Shown here in pieces: positions 1 to 7,036 of a stretch of 17,657 nucleotides of DNA (within the stretch, counting starts at the first letter, position 1; the number at the start of each line of letters is the position of its first letter). This DNA comes from Betaproteobacteria bacterium (GTDB lineage Bacteria; Pseudomonadota; Gammaproteobacteria; Burkholderiales; Burkholderiaceae). The DNA lies in NCBI GenBank assembly GCA_947468785.1, contig CANIMS010000009.1, positions 1-17,657 on the forward strand. The letters are read 5' to 3'. The notes under the pieces were generated by a model. That model saw only the letters and a program-made list of their open reading frames with translations, searched no databases and was not told the origin of the DNA. A program made the position numbers and the translations under genes.

Positions 1-1
1 G

Positions 2-118
2 AAAATGGACTTGGTAACGCGGGAAGAATTCGAATTGCAATCAAAGGTGCTGGCAAAAACGAGAGAGAAATTAGAAACTCTTGAAGCTAAAGTAGCAGCT
101 CTTGAAAAAGCCAATTAA
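2..118 (+). CDS. ubiK: UbiK/YqiC-family ubiquinone biosynthesis accessory factor, 3' end
   Basis: Only the last 38 codons are present; the 5' end lies before the window. The visible peptide contains LVTREEFELQ followed by a heptad-like Leu/Ala/Glu stretch (TREKLETLEAKVAALEK), the C-terminal coiled coil typical of the BMFP family (YqiC, now UbiK). Family members are about 80-100 residues long, so roughly half the protein is seen. UbiK trimers assist the soluble Ubi complex in aerobic ubiquinone synthesis and bind lipid; that role comes from E. coli. The frame ends at TAA (116-118). The gene converges on the lipoprotein gene with 10 bp between the stops and no hairpin in that gap. Confidence 0.85.
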   Translation, partial: KMDLVTREEFELQSKVLAKTREKLETLEAKVAALEKAN

Positions 119-128
119 TTTTTAGACT

Positions 129-728
129 TTATTCTGGATAGAACTCATCAAAAAAGTTTCCATAAGCTTCTTTTGATAGAACAGTTTTAGCATCACCTGG
201 TATTGCCTTAGTGTGTAATACCGAGATTTGATAAACCCAAACACTTCCATCTACAGCAGCGCGAGTTATCCAGCGTACACGCATCCACTGCTCATTCATT
301 CCATTATTTTTGAATTGAATTAGATAATCTTTGCTTGCCTGCTTTTGTCGTGAAGCAGTTTGATAAATAACATCTTCAATGATTACCTGGCCGCCAGCAT
401 CCTTTGCTCTAGCCAATAAATTGCCTTGCAATTGTGATAACAATTTAGGTGCCAATGAAGATTGGCCGATGGGCAATTGAGTAGCGCTGATGGAGTAAAT
501 ATCATCATCAATTTTCAAGGCCTCCAAGGTTTGTAATAACTCTTGGTCTTGATAAGCAATTCGTCTCTGAATTTTCTCTGGCTTGCCTGGAAAAAGAGCT
601 GTGTATCTTTCTTGAGGAGATTGAACAACACGCCAATCTAATTTGGGGCTACAGGCAGCTAGAAAAAGCGTTGCTAAAAAGAAAATGCAGCAATGCTTTA
701 AAGTTTTTTTAGACAATACCAGCGCCAT
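129..728 (-). CDS. putative lipoprotein of unknown function
   Basis: A 199-residue protein I do not recognise by family. The N-terminus is a lipoprotein signal: lysines at 7, 8 and 11, a hydrophobic stretch over about 14-23, and the lipobox LAAC with the acylated Cys at 26. The mature part is predicted soluble, beginning [12 protein letters not shown] and containing a [18 protein letters not shown] segment that resembles small envelope proteins with a 'sPe.ftv.fPgkP' motif; this resemblance is weak. It is the last gene of the lip operon and its ATG (726-728) lies 20 bp inside the 3' end of lipA, after a weak AGG-like site. The overlap suggests translational coupling. A TTG four codons downstream is an alternative start and would not alter the lipobox. 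Confidence 0.8.
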   Translation of the reverse strand: MALVLSKKTLKHCCIFFLATLFLAACSPKLDWRVVQSPQERYTALFPGKPEKIQRRIAYQDQELLQTLEALKIDDDIYSISATQLPIGQSSLAPKLLSQLQGNLLARAKDAGGQVIIEDVIYQTASRQKQASKDYLIQFKNNGMNEQWMRVRWITRAAVDGSVWVYQISVLHTKAIPGDAKTVLSKEAYGNFFDEFYPE

Positions 729-1719
729 GTGCCTGTTGATCAGCGTGGTAGCTAGAGCGAACCATCGCCCCTACTGCGGCGTGGGAAAAGCCCATAGCGT
801 ATGCCTCTTCTTCAAAATGCTTGAAAACATCCGGGTGAACATAACGCCGCACAGGCAAGTGATGGCCTGAGGGCGCAAGGTACTGGCCAATAGTCAACAT
901 ATCAATATTATGCTCACGCATATCGCGCATCACTTCTAATATTTCTTGATCGGTTTCACCAAGCCCCACCATCAATCCACTTTTGGTAGGGATATGAGGA
1001 AAGCGCTCCTTAAAATCCTTTAGTAATTTTAAGGAATGGGCGTAGTCTGCACCAGGGCGCGCTTCCTTATACAAACGAGGAACTGTTTCAAGATTATGGT
1101 TCATCACATCCGGCAAGCCATTAGGTGCGTGCTCAGCAAAAATATCCAGGGCTTTATCTAGACGCCCTCGAAAATCAGGCACCAATACTTCAATACGAGT
1201 ACCTGGTGATGATGCGCGGGACTGAGAAATGCAGTCAACGTAATGCATTGCACCGCCATCGCGCAGATCATCACGATCCACGCTAGTAATCACAACGTAA
1301 TTTAATTTCAGAGCGGCAATCGTTCGGGCTAAGTTAGCAGGCTCTTTTACATCTAAGGGATCGGGCCTGCCGTGACCAACATCGCAAAATGGGCAACGAC
1401 GGGTACATTTATCACCCATGATCATGAAAGTAGCCGTGCCTTTTCCAAAACACTCACCGATATTGGGACAGCTTGCCTCCTCACAAACAGTAACCAATTC
1501 GTTTTCACGCAAAATCTTTTTGATTTCTGCAAAACGGGAGTTACCTGAAGCTGCCTTGACACGAATCCAATCGGGTTTTTTGAGAACCTCTACTAGTGGA
1601 ATGATTTTGATCGGAATACGTGATGTTTTTTCACCCGACTTTTGCTTACGAGTAGCATCGTAGTGAAGGTCCTGACGAACCTCGCTAGGCTTTTCGGTAT
1701 CGGTCTTGTTTATGGTCAT
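709..1719 (-). CDS. lipA: lipoyl synthase LipA
   Basis: A radical-SAM enzyme that inserts two sulfurs into protein-bound octanoyl chains to give lipoate, needed by the 2-oxoacid dehydrogenases and the glycine cleavage H protein. The 336 residues carry both clusters. The auxiliary [4Fe-4S] cysteines are in [12 protein letters not shown] (Cys79, 84, 90). The radical-SAM triad is in CTRRCPFC (Cys105, 109, 112). The RSSY motif near 321-324 supplies the serine that ligates the auxiliary cluster. Length is slightly above the usual 320 or so owing to a long N-terminal extension, common in betaproteobacteria. The ATG overlaps the lipB stop by four bases (ATGA), so translation is probably coupled. LipB upstream provides its octanoylated substrate. 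Confidence 0.98.
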   Translation of the reverse strand: MTINKTDTEKPSEVRQDLHYDATRKQKSGEKTSRIPIKIIPLVEVLKKPDWIRVKAASGNSRFAEIKKILRENELVTVCEEASCPNIGECFGKGTATFMIMGDKCTRRCPFCDVGHGRPDPLDVKEPANLARTIAALKLNYVVITSVDRDDLRDGGAMHYVDCISQSRASSPGTRIEVLVPDFRGRLDKALDIFAEHAPNGLPDVMNHNLETVPRLYKEARPGADYAHSLKLLKDFKERFPHIPTKSGLMVGLGETDQEILEVMRDMREHNIDMLTIGQYLAPSGHHLPVRRYVHPDVFKHFEEEAYAMGFSHAAVGAMVRSSYHADQQAHGAGIV

Positions 1720-2381
1720 GATGACATCAGTTGCTTTTGTAAATGCTTCAAAAGCTTTTGGCTAATAGTTTCTATATTGTCCTTGATCCCAAGAGTTTGC
1801 ATATCAACTGTCCTTAAACCCTCATAACCACAAGGGTGGATTCGTCCAAATGCCTCTAAATCCGTAGCCACGTTCAATGCTAGCCCATGATACGAACAGC
1901 TCTTAGAGACTTTAAGTCCTAAAGCAGCCACCTTAGCACCAACCCATTCCTCTGCAACGCCTGGCTGATTTGCAATATAGATTCCAGGGGCACCTTTCAG
2001 TCTTTGGGCCTGTATTTCGTAATCGGCCAGAGTATCGATAACCGCCTGCTCGATACGCGAGACTAGTTCTTTTACAAAAATACCCAGGCGCTTGAGATCA
2101 AGCAAGAGATAAACCACGACTTGGCCAGGGCCATGATAAGTAATCTCACCCCCGCGATCGACTTGAACGAGTGGGATTTCTTGACTAGGTGCATGCAAAT
2201 TATTGGCATCCCCTGCAAGACCTAAGGTGAATACTGGCAGATGCTGTAATACCCAGATTTCATCGGGAGTATTGGCATCCCGCTCTTTGGTAAAAGTACG
2301 CATCGCTTCATAAGTAGATACGTAATCTACTAATCCAAGATGCTTAACTAGGAATGGCATGCGCTTTGAATCAAAGAACAA
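1716..2381 (-). CDS. lipB: octanoyltransferase LipB
   Basis: Transfers octanoyl groups from acyl carrier protein to the lipoyl domains of target enzymes, the step before LipA. The sequence shows the [12 protein letters not shown] motif (76-87), the conserved Lys in VGAKVAALG (Lys150), and the catalytic Cys in RIHPCGYEG (Cys184), counted from the longer start. The longer start is a TTG at 2379-2381 with a GGTGAG only two bases upstream, overlapping the ybeD homologue by 11 bp. An ATG at residue 8 (2358-2360) would remove the overlap but has no visible ribosome site. LipB homologues usually begin close to the conserved domain, so the start is unsettled. It sits between ybeD and lipA, as in many proteobacteria. 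Confidence 0.96.
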   Translation of the reverse strand: MFFDSKRMPFLVKHLGLVDYVSTYEAMRTFTKERDANTPDEIWVLQHLPVFTLGLAGDANNLHAPSQEIPLVQVDRGGEITYHGPGQVVVYLLLDLKRLGIFVKELVSRIEQAVIDTLADYEIQAQRLKGAPGIYIANQPGVAEEWVGAKVAALGLKVSKSCSYHGLALNVATDLEAFGRIHPCGYEGLRTVDMQTLGIKDNIETISQKLLKHLQKQLMSS

Positions 2382-2640
2382 TACTCACCAATGGATGTGT
2401 AGAAAGGGTTCTATACAACTCATCTAACTGCTCACGACTTGTAGCAGTGATAGGCAGAGTAATGCCTAAATAATTTCCATCTTTAGATGGTCTTTGCTCA
2501 ACCTTACTTTCATCAAAGGTAGGATCAAACTGTTTTGCAATATGGATAATTGCTGGGAGATATTCAGGGCTTGCCTTTCCCATTACCTTGATTGGAAACT
2601 GCGAAGGATATTCAATCAGTGATTTTTCTTCAGTCGTCAT
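2371..2640 (-). CDS. ybeD: YbeD/DUF493 family protein (UPF0250)
   Basis: An 89-residue protein matching the small DUF493 (YbeD) family in length and character: FPIKVMGKA near the N-terminus, [20 protein letters not shown] in the middle, and a C-terminal [21 protein letters not shown] segment. The fold is an ACT-like alpha/beta domain. No reaction is known; the steady linkage to lipB suggests a regulatory or assisting role in lipoylation, which is inference. The ATG is preceded by AAAAAGG at 2649-2655 with an 8-base gap, and this site overlaps the stop codon of the upstream hydrolase gene. Confidence 0.92.
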   Translation of the reverse strand: MTTEEKSLIEYPSQFPIKVMGKASPEYLPAIIHIAKQFDPTFDESKVEQRPSKDGNYLGITLPITATSREQLDELYRTLSTHPLVSIVL

Positions 2641-2653
2641 TTTAAAAACCTTT

Positions 2654-3370
2654 TTAAGGATTGCGATGATCTGGCATGCCTAACCAAGCGCCAGTAATAA
2701 TGTTGCGTATGCAATGCAATCTGCGGTGGAAAAAATGATCTGCACCAGGCACAACTTGAACTGTTAGCTCTTGAGGACGCGCCCAGTCGAATACATCTAT
2801 CAAAGGAATAGTCTCATCTACTTCACCGTGAATCACAATGGTATCAGCGGCTACTGTGGCTAAGTTCCACTTACCTGCAGCACTTCCAACCATGACTAAA
2901 CGTTCAGCTGGACGACCCAATTCGGCTAACTTTTGAACTAAGTGACTGCCCACAAAACTACCAAAAGAGAATCCAGAAACAACTAGGGGAAGAGTATTCG
3001 CATGAGCTATCCACGCTTGATGAGCGGTGGCCTCTAATTGGCCCCAACTTGCAGGAGTGCGCATCCAATCGGTTACGTGCAATAAATCATCTAACTCGCC
3101 GACACCATTATCGTGCACACCTACGCTACCACCCACCCCACGAAAGTTTGGGCGCACACTCACATAACCTAACTGGTTAAAAGCACGTGCCATTGTCTGT
3201 GCAACCTTGTTATCCATAGTGCCCCCCATTAAAGGATGTGGGTGGGCTACTAAAGCCAAGCCTCGCATAGCAAATGATGGATCGCTCTTCAGTTCATCAG
3301 GCAGATCGATAGACATTTCCATCAAACCAACAATGCCATCAATCTGAATTACTTTTGTACGACTATTCAT
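2654..3370 (-). CDS. alpha/beta hydrolase, COG2945-like
   Basis: A 238-residue cytoplasmic hydrolase without a signal peptide. It has the family's HPHP motif (43-46) followed by GGTMDNKVAQ, an RPNFRGVGGS segment (73-82), and a nucleophile elbow GFSFG with Ser135. The likely acid is Asp185 in HGEVDETIP and the general base His212 in GADHFF, so the catalytic triad looks complete. The substrate is unknown; relatives are annotated as esterases or dienelactone-hydrolase-like enzymes. It lies 20 bp after the ferredoxin gene and 13 bp before ybeD, in the same transcription unit as lipBA. One speculative role is hydrolysis of an acyl thioester or ester linked to octanoyl/lipoyl metabolism, but nothing in the sequence shows that. 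Confidence 0.88.
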   Translation of the reverse strand: MNSRTKVIQIDGIVGLMEMSIDLPDELKSDPSFAMRGLALVAHPHPLMGGTMDNKVAQTMARAFNQLGYVSVRPNFRGVGGSVGVHDNGVGELDDLLHVTDWMRTPASWGQLEATAHQAWIAHANTLPLVVSGFSFGSFVGSHLVQKLAELGRPAERLVMVGSAAGKWNLATVAADTIVIHGEVDETIPLIDVFDWARPQELTVQVVPGADHFFHRRLHCIRNIITGAWLGMPDHRNP

Positions 3371-3390
3371 GAAAAAACTTTCAACTAAGA

Positions 3391-3699
3391 CTAAGCCAAC
3401 TGCAAGCGCTCAACAGGGAGGCCTTTCATTAAGTGAGACTGAATAATTTCTTCTACATCTTCAGTGTCTACCAAGGTATACCAAATCCCTTCTGGATAAA
3501 CCACCATGACTGGGCCGTCAGCACAACGGTCTAAACAACCCGCCTTATTGACGCGCACCTTTCCAGGCCCTGAAAGCCCGAGCTCTTTGACTCTGCTCTT
3601 GGCGTATTCGAATAAAGCAAATGCGTTATGGCGATCACAGCAGTCTTCGCCATTGCTGCGTTGGTTTAAGCAAAAAAATAAGTGGTGAGAAAAGCTCAT
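3391..3699 (-). CDS. thioredoxin-like [2Fe-2S] ferredoxin
   Basis: A 102-residue soluble protein of the thioredoxin-fold [2Fe-2S] (Shethna-like) ferredoxin family. The likely ligands are Cys10 in HLFFCLNQR, Cys20/Cys21 in EDCCDRH, Cys55 in NKAGCLDRC and Cys59. The segment RVNKAGCLDRCADGPVMVVY is typical, as is the following PEGIWYTLVDTEDVEEII. It should act in electron transfer or iron-sulfur handling; the partner is unknown. A possible link is the supply of electrons or clusters for LipA, encoded three genes downstream (inference). A perfect TATAAT lies six bases before its ATG and I see no ribosome site, so a leaderless transcript may begin here. Confidence 0.92.
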   Translation of the reverse strand: MSFSHHLFFCLNQRSNGEDCCDRHNAFALFEYAKSRVKELGLSGPGKVRVNKAGCLDRCADGPVMVVYPEGIWYTLVDTEDVEEIIQSHLMKGLPVERLQLA

Positions 3700-3705
3700 A
3701 GAAAA

Positions 3706-3711
3706 ATTATA
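3706..3711 (-). promoter_or_regulatory. candidate -10 element of an internal promoter
   Basis: Read on the minus strand this is TATAAT, a perfect sigma70 -10 hexamer. It ends six bases before the ferredoxin ATG (3697-3699), which puts the expected transcription start at or next to the A of the ATG. No good -35 stands at 16-18 bp spacing. It could drive the ferredoxin-hydrolase-ybeD-lipBA genes independently of the VanZ gene. The region is AT-rich and part of the VanZ stop region, so chance occurrence is possible. Confidence 0.45.
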
Positions 3712-3715
3712 TTGA

Positions 3716-4810
3716 TCAATGCTTGGGTTTAAGTTCTAAAGCGCTACGTATCATCCAGATTAAAGCCAATGGTAACCATGCTACTGATACCCACTGCATG
3801 AGCTCATTAAAGTGCAATAAGCGTCCTTGATGCCAATGTCTTAATGTCAGGATGAAATAAGGATTATCAGGCAAGACATTGATTGCTATCGTCGCACAGA
3901 TTAAACAACATAAAGCTAAGAAAAACTTTGTCCTTTGACTTAGGCGCAATGCCCATCTCAACAGGATACTGGCTAAAAGCATGCCCCAAAATGCTCCTGC
4001 CGTTAACCACAAGAATCCGAACTCACCCCCAAATTGAAGTGCTGTAAAGACGGTTTTAATTAGCACTGTAAGGCACAGTAAGCCATTGAGGATGCGCCAT
4101 TGCGGCGCCTTCGCCCGCATGCCCAAGGAAAGCAGCAAAGCAGCCCCCAGCCAACAAAGCCCGGTAATGATGGTCTCCTGAGCAATGTGATTAATGACAA
4201 TGGTGCCCCAATCAATCGAGCCAAAAATGGCATGACCCCAAACACCAGTACCAAGCCAGGAGCTTTGTGGATAAATTTGTGACCAAGGAAATAATAAAAA
4301 AAGAGCACAAGCAGCCCAGTTCAAACCAAACCATTGATCAAAGCGGCGACGAATAGCGCTTCCCGACAACCATTGAGGGCCCAAAGGTATTGCTAATAAT
4401 CCTCCCAGCAATGCCCCCAAAATATTTGCCCACCAATCCATTTGACTTGGGATTCGAGTGGGCAACCAGGATTGCAAGGTCTCAACGCTAAAAGCCAATA
4501 AGCCACTTAAAGCAAGGGCAATACCCAGTGCCACAAAATTTCGCCACCGAGGGTAAGCGGCAAACACAATTAAAAATCCGAAGGGGATATAGGCCAGAAT
4601 ATTGACCAATACATCAAATAGCGTAATAAAACGTGGGGTAGGAGCGTCTAACCAGGCCCAAAAAGAGATCCCATTATGAGAATCAAAATCAAAGGGATTC
4701 AGACTGACATAAATAATCAATAGGGCATAACTTAAGCCCATAGCCCTAGCCAATGGCATAGCTTGGAGTGGCCAAACCAATTTGCGAGGGCGTAGTTCTT
4801 CTTGAGGCAT
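3716..4810 (-). CDS. VanZ-family multi-spanning inner-membrane protein
   Basis: A 364-residue very hydrophobic protein. The N-terminal third is a VanZ-like domain. FDVLVNILAYIPFGFL (65-80) is its second or third helix. The E110-TLQSWLPTRIPSQMDWW stretch followed by NILGALLGG contains the conserved Glu, Gln, Arg, Asp and Asn of the family. Further helices are apparent near 162-176, 212-230, 241-257, 262-284, 295-312 and 340-356, giving about ten membrane segments. Classical VanZ proteins are nearer 150-200 residues, so the C-terminal half is an extra membrane module. VanZ raises teicoplanin tolerance in enterococci by an unclear mechanism; resistance should not be inferred here. It is the first gene of the minus-strand run and ends 16 bp before the ferredoxin ATG. 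Confidence 0.88.
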   Translation of the reverse strand: MPQEELRPRKLVWPLQAMPLARAMGLSYALLIIYVSLNPFDFDSHNGISFWAWLDAPTPRFITLFDVLVNILAYIPFGFLIVFAAYPRWRNFVALGIALALSGLLAFSVETLQSWLPTRIPSQMDWWANILGALLGGLLAIPLGPQWLSGSAIRRRFDQWFGLNWAACALFLLFPWSQIYPQSSWLGTGVWGHAIFGSIDWGTIVINHIAQETIITGLCWLGAALLLSLGMRAKAPQWRILNGLLCLTVLIKTVFTALQFGGEFGFLWLTAGAFWGMLLASILLRWALRLSQRTKFFLALCCLICATIAINVLPDNPYFILTLRHWHQGRLLHFNELMQWVSVAWLPLALIWMIRSALELKPKH

Positions 4811-4847
4811 TTCACAATTTTAGGGCAGACCTTTCTACAATGGCGAA
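4811..4847. promoter_or_regulatory. divergent promoter region between VanZ-family gene and birA
   Basis: Only 37 bp separate the two ATGs. On the plus strand TACAAT (4836-4841) ends six bases before the birA ATG. TTCACA (4811-4816) is a fair -35, but at a long 19 bp spacing. On the minus strand TAAAAT (4817-4822) ends six bases before the VanZ-family ATG, without a convincing -35. No Shine-Dalgarno sequence precedes either gene. The arrangement fits two back-to-back promoters giving leaderless or nearly leaderless transcripts. Confidence 0.45.
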
Positions 4848-5648
4848 ATGACTGCTAATTGCATCCTTGAACGTGTTGCACAAACCAAATCGACGAATGA
4901 TGACCTCTTAGCTCGCTGGCGAGCCGGTGAACTCATTGATCCTGTCGCTCGAATTGCCCGTAATCAAACAGCTGGCAAAGGTCGAGCAGGTCGCACATGG
5001 TTGGCCAAACCAGAAGATTCGATTTGTTTTTCCCTTGCCTTTCCATTTCAAAGAAGCCCAGCAGAATTAAGTGGTCTGAGCTTACTCGTCGGTCTAGCGG
5101 TCATTTCGGGAATTGCTCAGGCCTGCAATCTGGATGAGGCTGCGCTACATTCACTTGGTTTACGTCTCAAATGGCCCAATGATTTACTGCTGAATAACGC
5201 TAAATTAGGGGGCATTCTGATTGAAGGCGGCCAAACGAAAGCAAATGATCCAACTTGGATGGTCATTGGTATCGGCATTAACTTACGCAATGCTGATTCA
5301 TTTGAAATGGATTTAGGCAATCAAGCCAAGCAGAAAGTCGGCTCATTAGACCAAATGATTCCCCCAACTTCCTCGCTGCCAGATATGGATTTTATTTGGC
5401 TCAAACTCATCGAGTCCCTAGAGAGATATCTCACTGAGTTTGACCAACATGGGTTTGCTAGCTACCAACATCAGTGGGAACATTGGGATGCTTATAGTGG
5501 GCAAGGTGTTTACATTACCGGCGCAAATAAAGATCCCCTTAAAGGAGTAGCAAAAGGGGTTGATCAGCATGGCGCACTTTTATTGCAGCAAGATAATCAA
5601 ACCATTGCCATACATGCAGGCGATGTTTCTTTACGAGTTCAATCATGA
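4848..5648 (+). CDS. birA: biotin--[acetyl-CoA-carboxylase] ligase BirA, monofunctional
   Basis: Activates biotin with ATP and attaches it to the biotin carboxyl carrier protein of acetyl-CoA carboxylase. The 266 residues begin directly with the catalytic domain: QTKSTNDDLL (12-21), the nucleotide loop GKGRAGRTW (43-51), KWPNDLLL (108-115), and KLGGILIEGG (119-128) with the conserved Lys. A VIGIGINLRN strand and a small C-terminal beta domain ending HAGDVSLRV follow. E. coli BirA (321 residues) has an N-terminal winged helix that represses the bio operon. It is absent here, so this should be a class I ligase without DNA binding. The ATG has no ribosome site and may be translated leaderless. 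It overlaps coaX by ATGA. Confidence 0.96.
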   Translation: MTANCILERVAQTKSTNDDLLARWRAGELIDPVARIARNQTAGKGRAGRTWLAKPEDSICFSLAFPFQRSPAELSGLSLLVGLAVISGIAQACNLDEAALHSLGLRLKWPNDLLLNNAKLGGILIEGGQTKANDPTWMVIGIGINLRNADSFEMDLGNQAKQKVGSLDQMIPPTSSLPDMDFIWLKLIESLERYLTEFDQHGFASYQHQWEHWDAYSGQGVYITGANKDPLKGVAKGVDQHGALLLQQDNQTIAIHAGDVSLRVQS

Positions 5649-6457
5649 GTCTTTTTTTACTCTTTGATGTAGGCAATACTCGCCTGAAATGGGCAGCGGT
5701 TGAATCCTCCCAGTACCCCTCTGATCGCCAAAAAAAATTGTGGGCTTATTCAGGGTCTATCAGCAGTAATGCTTTGGAGTCTGTGGAAACCAGAAATGAA
5801 TTAGCTCAATATATTGCCAATACCTTACCCGAGCCTGATGCAATCGCCTTCACCTGCGTCGCTGGCGAACAGGCTATTACAAACCTACAAAGCCTATTTC
5901 CACAATGGAGCAAACTCAACTGGAAGCAGTTGCGCGGAGATAGTTCATACAGCGGATTACGCACGCTTTATCAAGATCCCAGTAAGTTAGGTGCAGATCG
6001 CTGGGCAGCAGTCATCGGTGCTCGCGCCCTATCTAAAACCAATACTCTGATTGTGAATGCTGGCACCGCTACCACGATTGATCTGTTGGGCGCAAATGGT
6101 GTGCACTATGGTGGTTGGATTGTGCCGGGCCTCAGTCTGATGCAACAAAGCCTTCAAAGCCATACTGCACAACTGCCTTTAGCACAGCGTCAAGATACTA
6201 CGTTAGGCTTTGGCATTAATACGAATGATGCAATTATTAATGGATGCGATGCTGCACAAATCGGCGCAATCATGCAAGCTATTCAACTAGCAAAAAAGAT
6301 GAATAGTCCTATAGAGAAAATTTGGATTGATGGTGGTAATGCCAAAGTCTTAGGTCAGATCATGAAGCAATTTGATATTCCCTCTTCAGTATCAGTAGAA
6401 ACTATCGAAGGACTTGTGCTACGTGGCTCGTGGGCGTGGTTACTAGAAAATCTCTAA
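5645..6457 (+). CDS. coaX: type III pantothenate kinase CoaX
   Basis: Phosphorylates pantothenate, the first step of coenzyme A synthesis, using the ASKHA-fold type III enzyme rather than CoaA. The 270 residues show FDVGNTRLKWA (7-17) with the phosphate-binding DxGNT, GADRWAAVIGA (116-126) with the catalytic Asp118, and NAGTATTIDLL (138-148). A C-terminal IWIDGGNAKVLG segment forms the second nucleotide element. Length is normal for the family. The gene starts at the ATGA shared with birA, so the two are co-transcribed and probably coupled. In Neisseria the two activities are fused in one polypeptide. The stop TAA overlaps the rfaE2 stop on the other strand. Confidence 0.96.
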   Translation: MSLFLLFDVGNTRLKWAAVESSQYPSDRQKKLWAYSGSISSNALESVETRNELAQYIANTLPEPDAIAFTCVAGEQAITNLQSLFPQWSKLNWKQLRGDSSYSGLRTLYQDPSKLGADRWAAVIGARALSKTNTLIVNAGTATTIDLLGANGVHYGGWIVPGLSLMQQSLQSHTAQLPLAQRQDTTLGFGINTNDAIINGCDAAQIGAIMQAIQLAKKMNSPIEKIWIDGGNAKVLGQIMKQFDIPSSVSVETIEGLVLRGSWAWLLENL

Positions 6458-6942
6458 GAACGAATTTTGCCTAATAGGCTAGTAGTAGAGCGCTCGTATA
6501 AAAATGGGATTGCAATGGCTTTACCACCCCAGCTTTTTACAACTTGCGTTTCTGGCAGAGTGTCGATTTCATAATCGCCACCCTTAACGTAAATATCAGG
6601 CCGGATTTTTTCTATCAGACTAACTGGAGTTTGCTCAGTAAATAAGATCGTCATATCGACACTTTCTAAAGCAGCCAATAAAGCTTGGCGATCTGCCTCA
6701 GAATTAATCGGCCTATCGTCGCCTTTGCCTAACATCTTCACTGATGCGTCTGAATTCACACCAACAACAAGGCTGGCTCCTAATGCGCGCGCCTGAGACA
6801 AATAACTGGCATGGCCTCGATGAAGAATATCGAAGACCCCATTAGTAAAAACGAGCGGGCGTGGAAGGCTGGCAACACGAGCAGCTAACTGCTCTGGCGA
6901 GCAAACTTTAGACTCAAAAGAAGGGGGTAACAAAGTGGTCAT
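6454..6942 (-). CDS. rfaE2: D-glycero-beta-D-manno-heptose 1-phosphate adenylyltransferase
   Basis: Makes ADP-heptose for lipopolysaccharide inner core from heptose 1-phosphate and ATP. The 162 residues match the stand-alone C-terminal domain of HldE: FTNGVFDILHRGHASYL with the nucleotidyl-transferase signature HRGH (41-44), GVNSDASVKMLGKGDDRP (61-78), YVKGGDYE (118-125), and the closing ERSTTSL (150-156). There is no ribokinase domain, so heptose 7-phosphate kinase must be encoded elsewhere, as in other betaproteobacteria with split rfaE1/rfaE2. The first ten or so residues are variable, and I keep the ATG at 6942 because no better start is seen. A weak TAAGAT (6949-6954) ends six bases upstream of that ATG. 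The gene is convergent with coaX, overlapping by four bases. Confidence 0.95.
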   Translation of the reverse strand: MTTLLPPSFESKVCSPEQLAARVASLPRPLVFTNGVFDILHRGHASYLSQARALGASLVVGVNSDASVKMLGKGDDRPINSEADRQALLAALESVDMTILFTEQTPVSLIEKIRPDIYVKGGDYEIDTLPETQVVKSWGGKAIAIPFLYERSTTSLLGKIRS

Positions 6943-7036
6943 AGCTCAATCTTAATAGTAATGCCCCAGAGTCTGTGATATTGCCCAGAATGTCTTAAAC
7001 TTGTGCACTGTTCACCCCCAATAAATAAGGCGCAAA
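6943..7036. promoter_or_regulatory. divergent upstream region of rfaE2 and the gpx operon
   Basis: At 94 bp this is the longest gene-free stretch in the window, and the only obvious place for control of the five-gene lipid operon. A near-direct repeat is present: ATGCCCCAGA at 6961 and TTGCCCAGA at 6981, 20 bp apart. For gpx, TTGTGC (7001-7006) and TAAATA (7022-7027) are a poor -35/-10 pair at 15 bp spacing. AAGG (7027-7030) is a usable ribosome site six bases before the ATG. I see no strong sigma70 or recognisable ECF promoter and cannot name a regulator. Confidence 0.4.

Noticed and set aside
643..870. Plus-strand 75-codon frame across the lipoprotein/lipA junction
   Set aside because: It is antisense to two well-supported genes and has no family resemblance.
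2649..2659. CCTTTTTAAGG inverted repeat between the hydrolase and ybeD genes
   Set aside because: A four-pair stem with a three-base loop is too weak for a terminator; on the minus strand it is better read as the ybeD ribosome site overlapping the hydrolase stop.
4060..4308. Minus-strand 82-codon open frame within the VanZ-family gene
   Set aside because: It is another frame of a hydrophobic coding region, and the VanZ motifs and uninterrupted 364-codon frame explain the DNA.
3716..4810. Glycopeptide resistance function from the VanZ family name
   Set aside because: The family is broad, the host is Gram-negative, and no van genes accompany it; only membrane topology and family motifs are supported.
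6469..6479. GCCTAATAGGC as a terminator for coaX
   Set aside because: The stem is only three to five pairs with a tiny loop, lies inside the rfaE2 coding region, and has no T-run after it.
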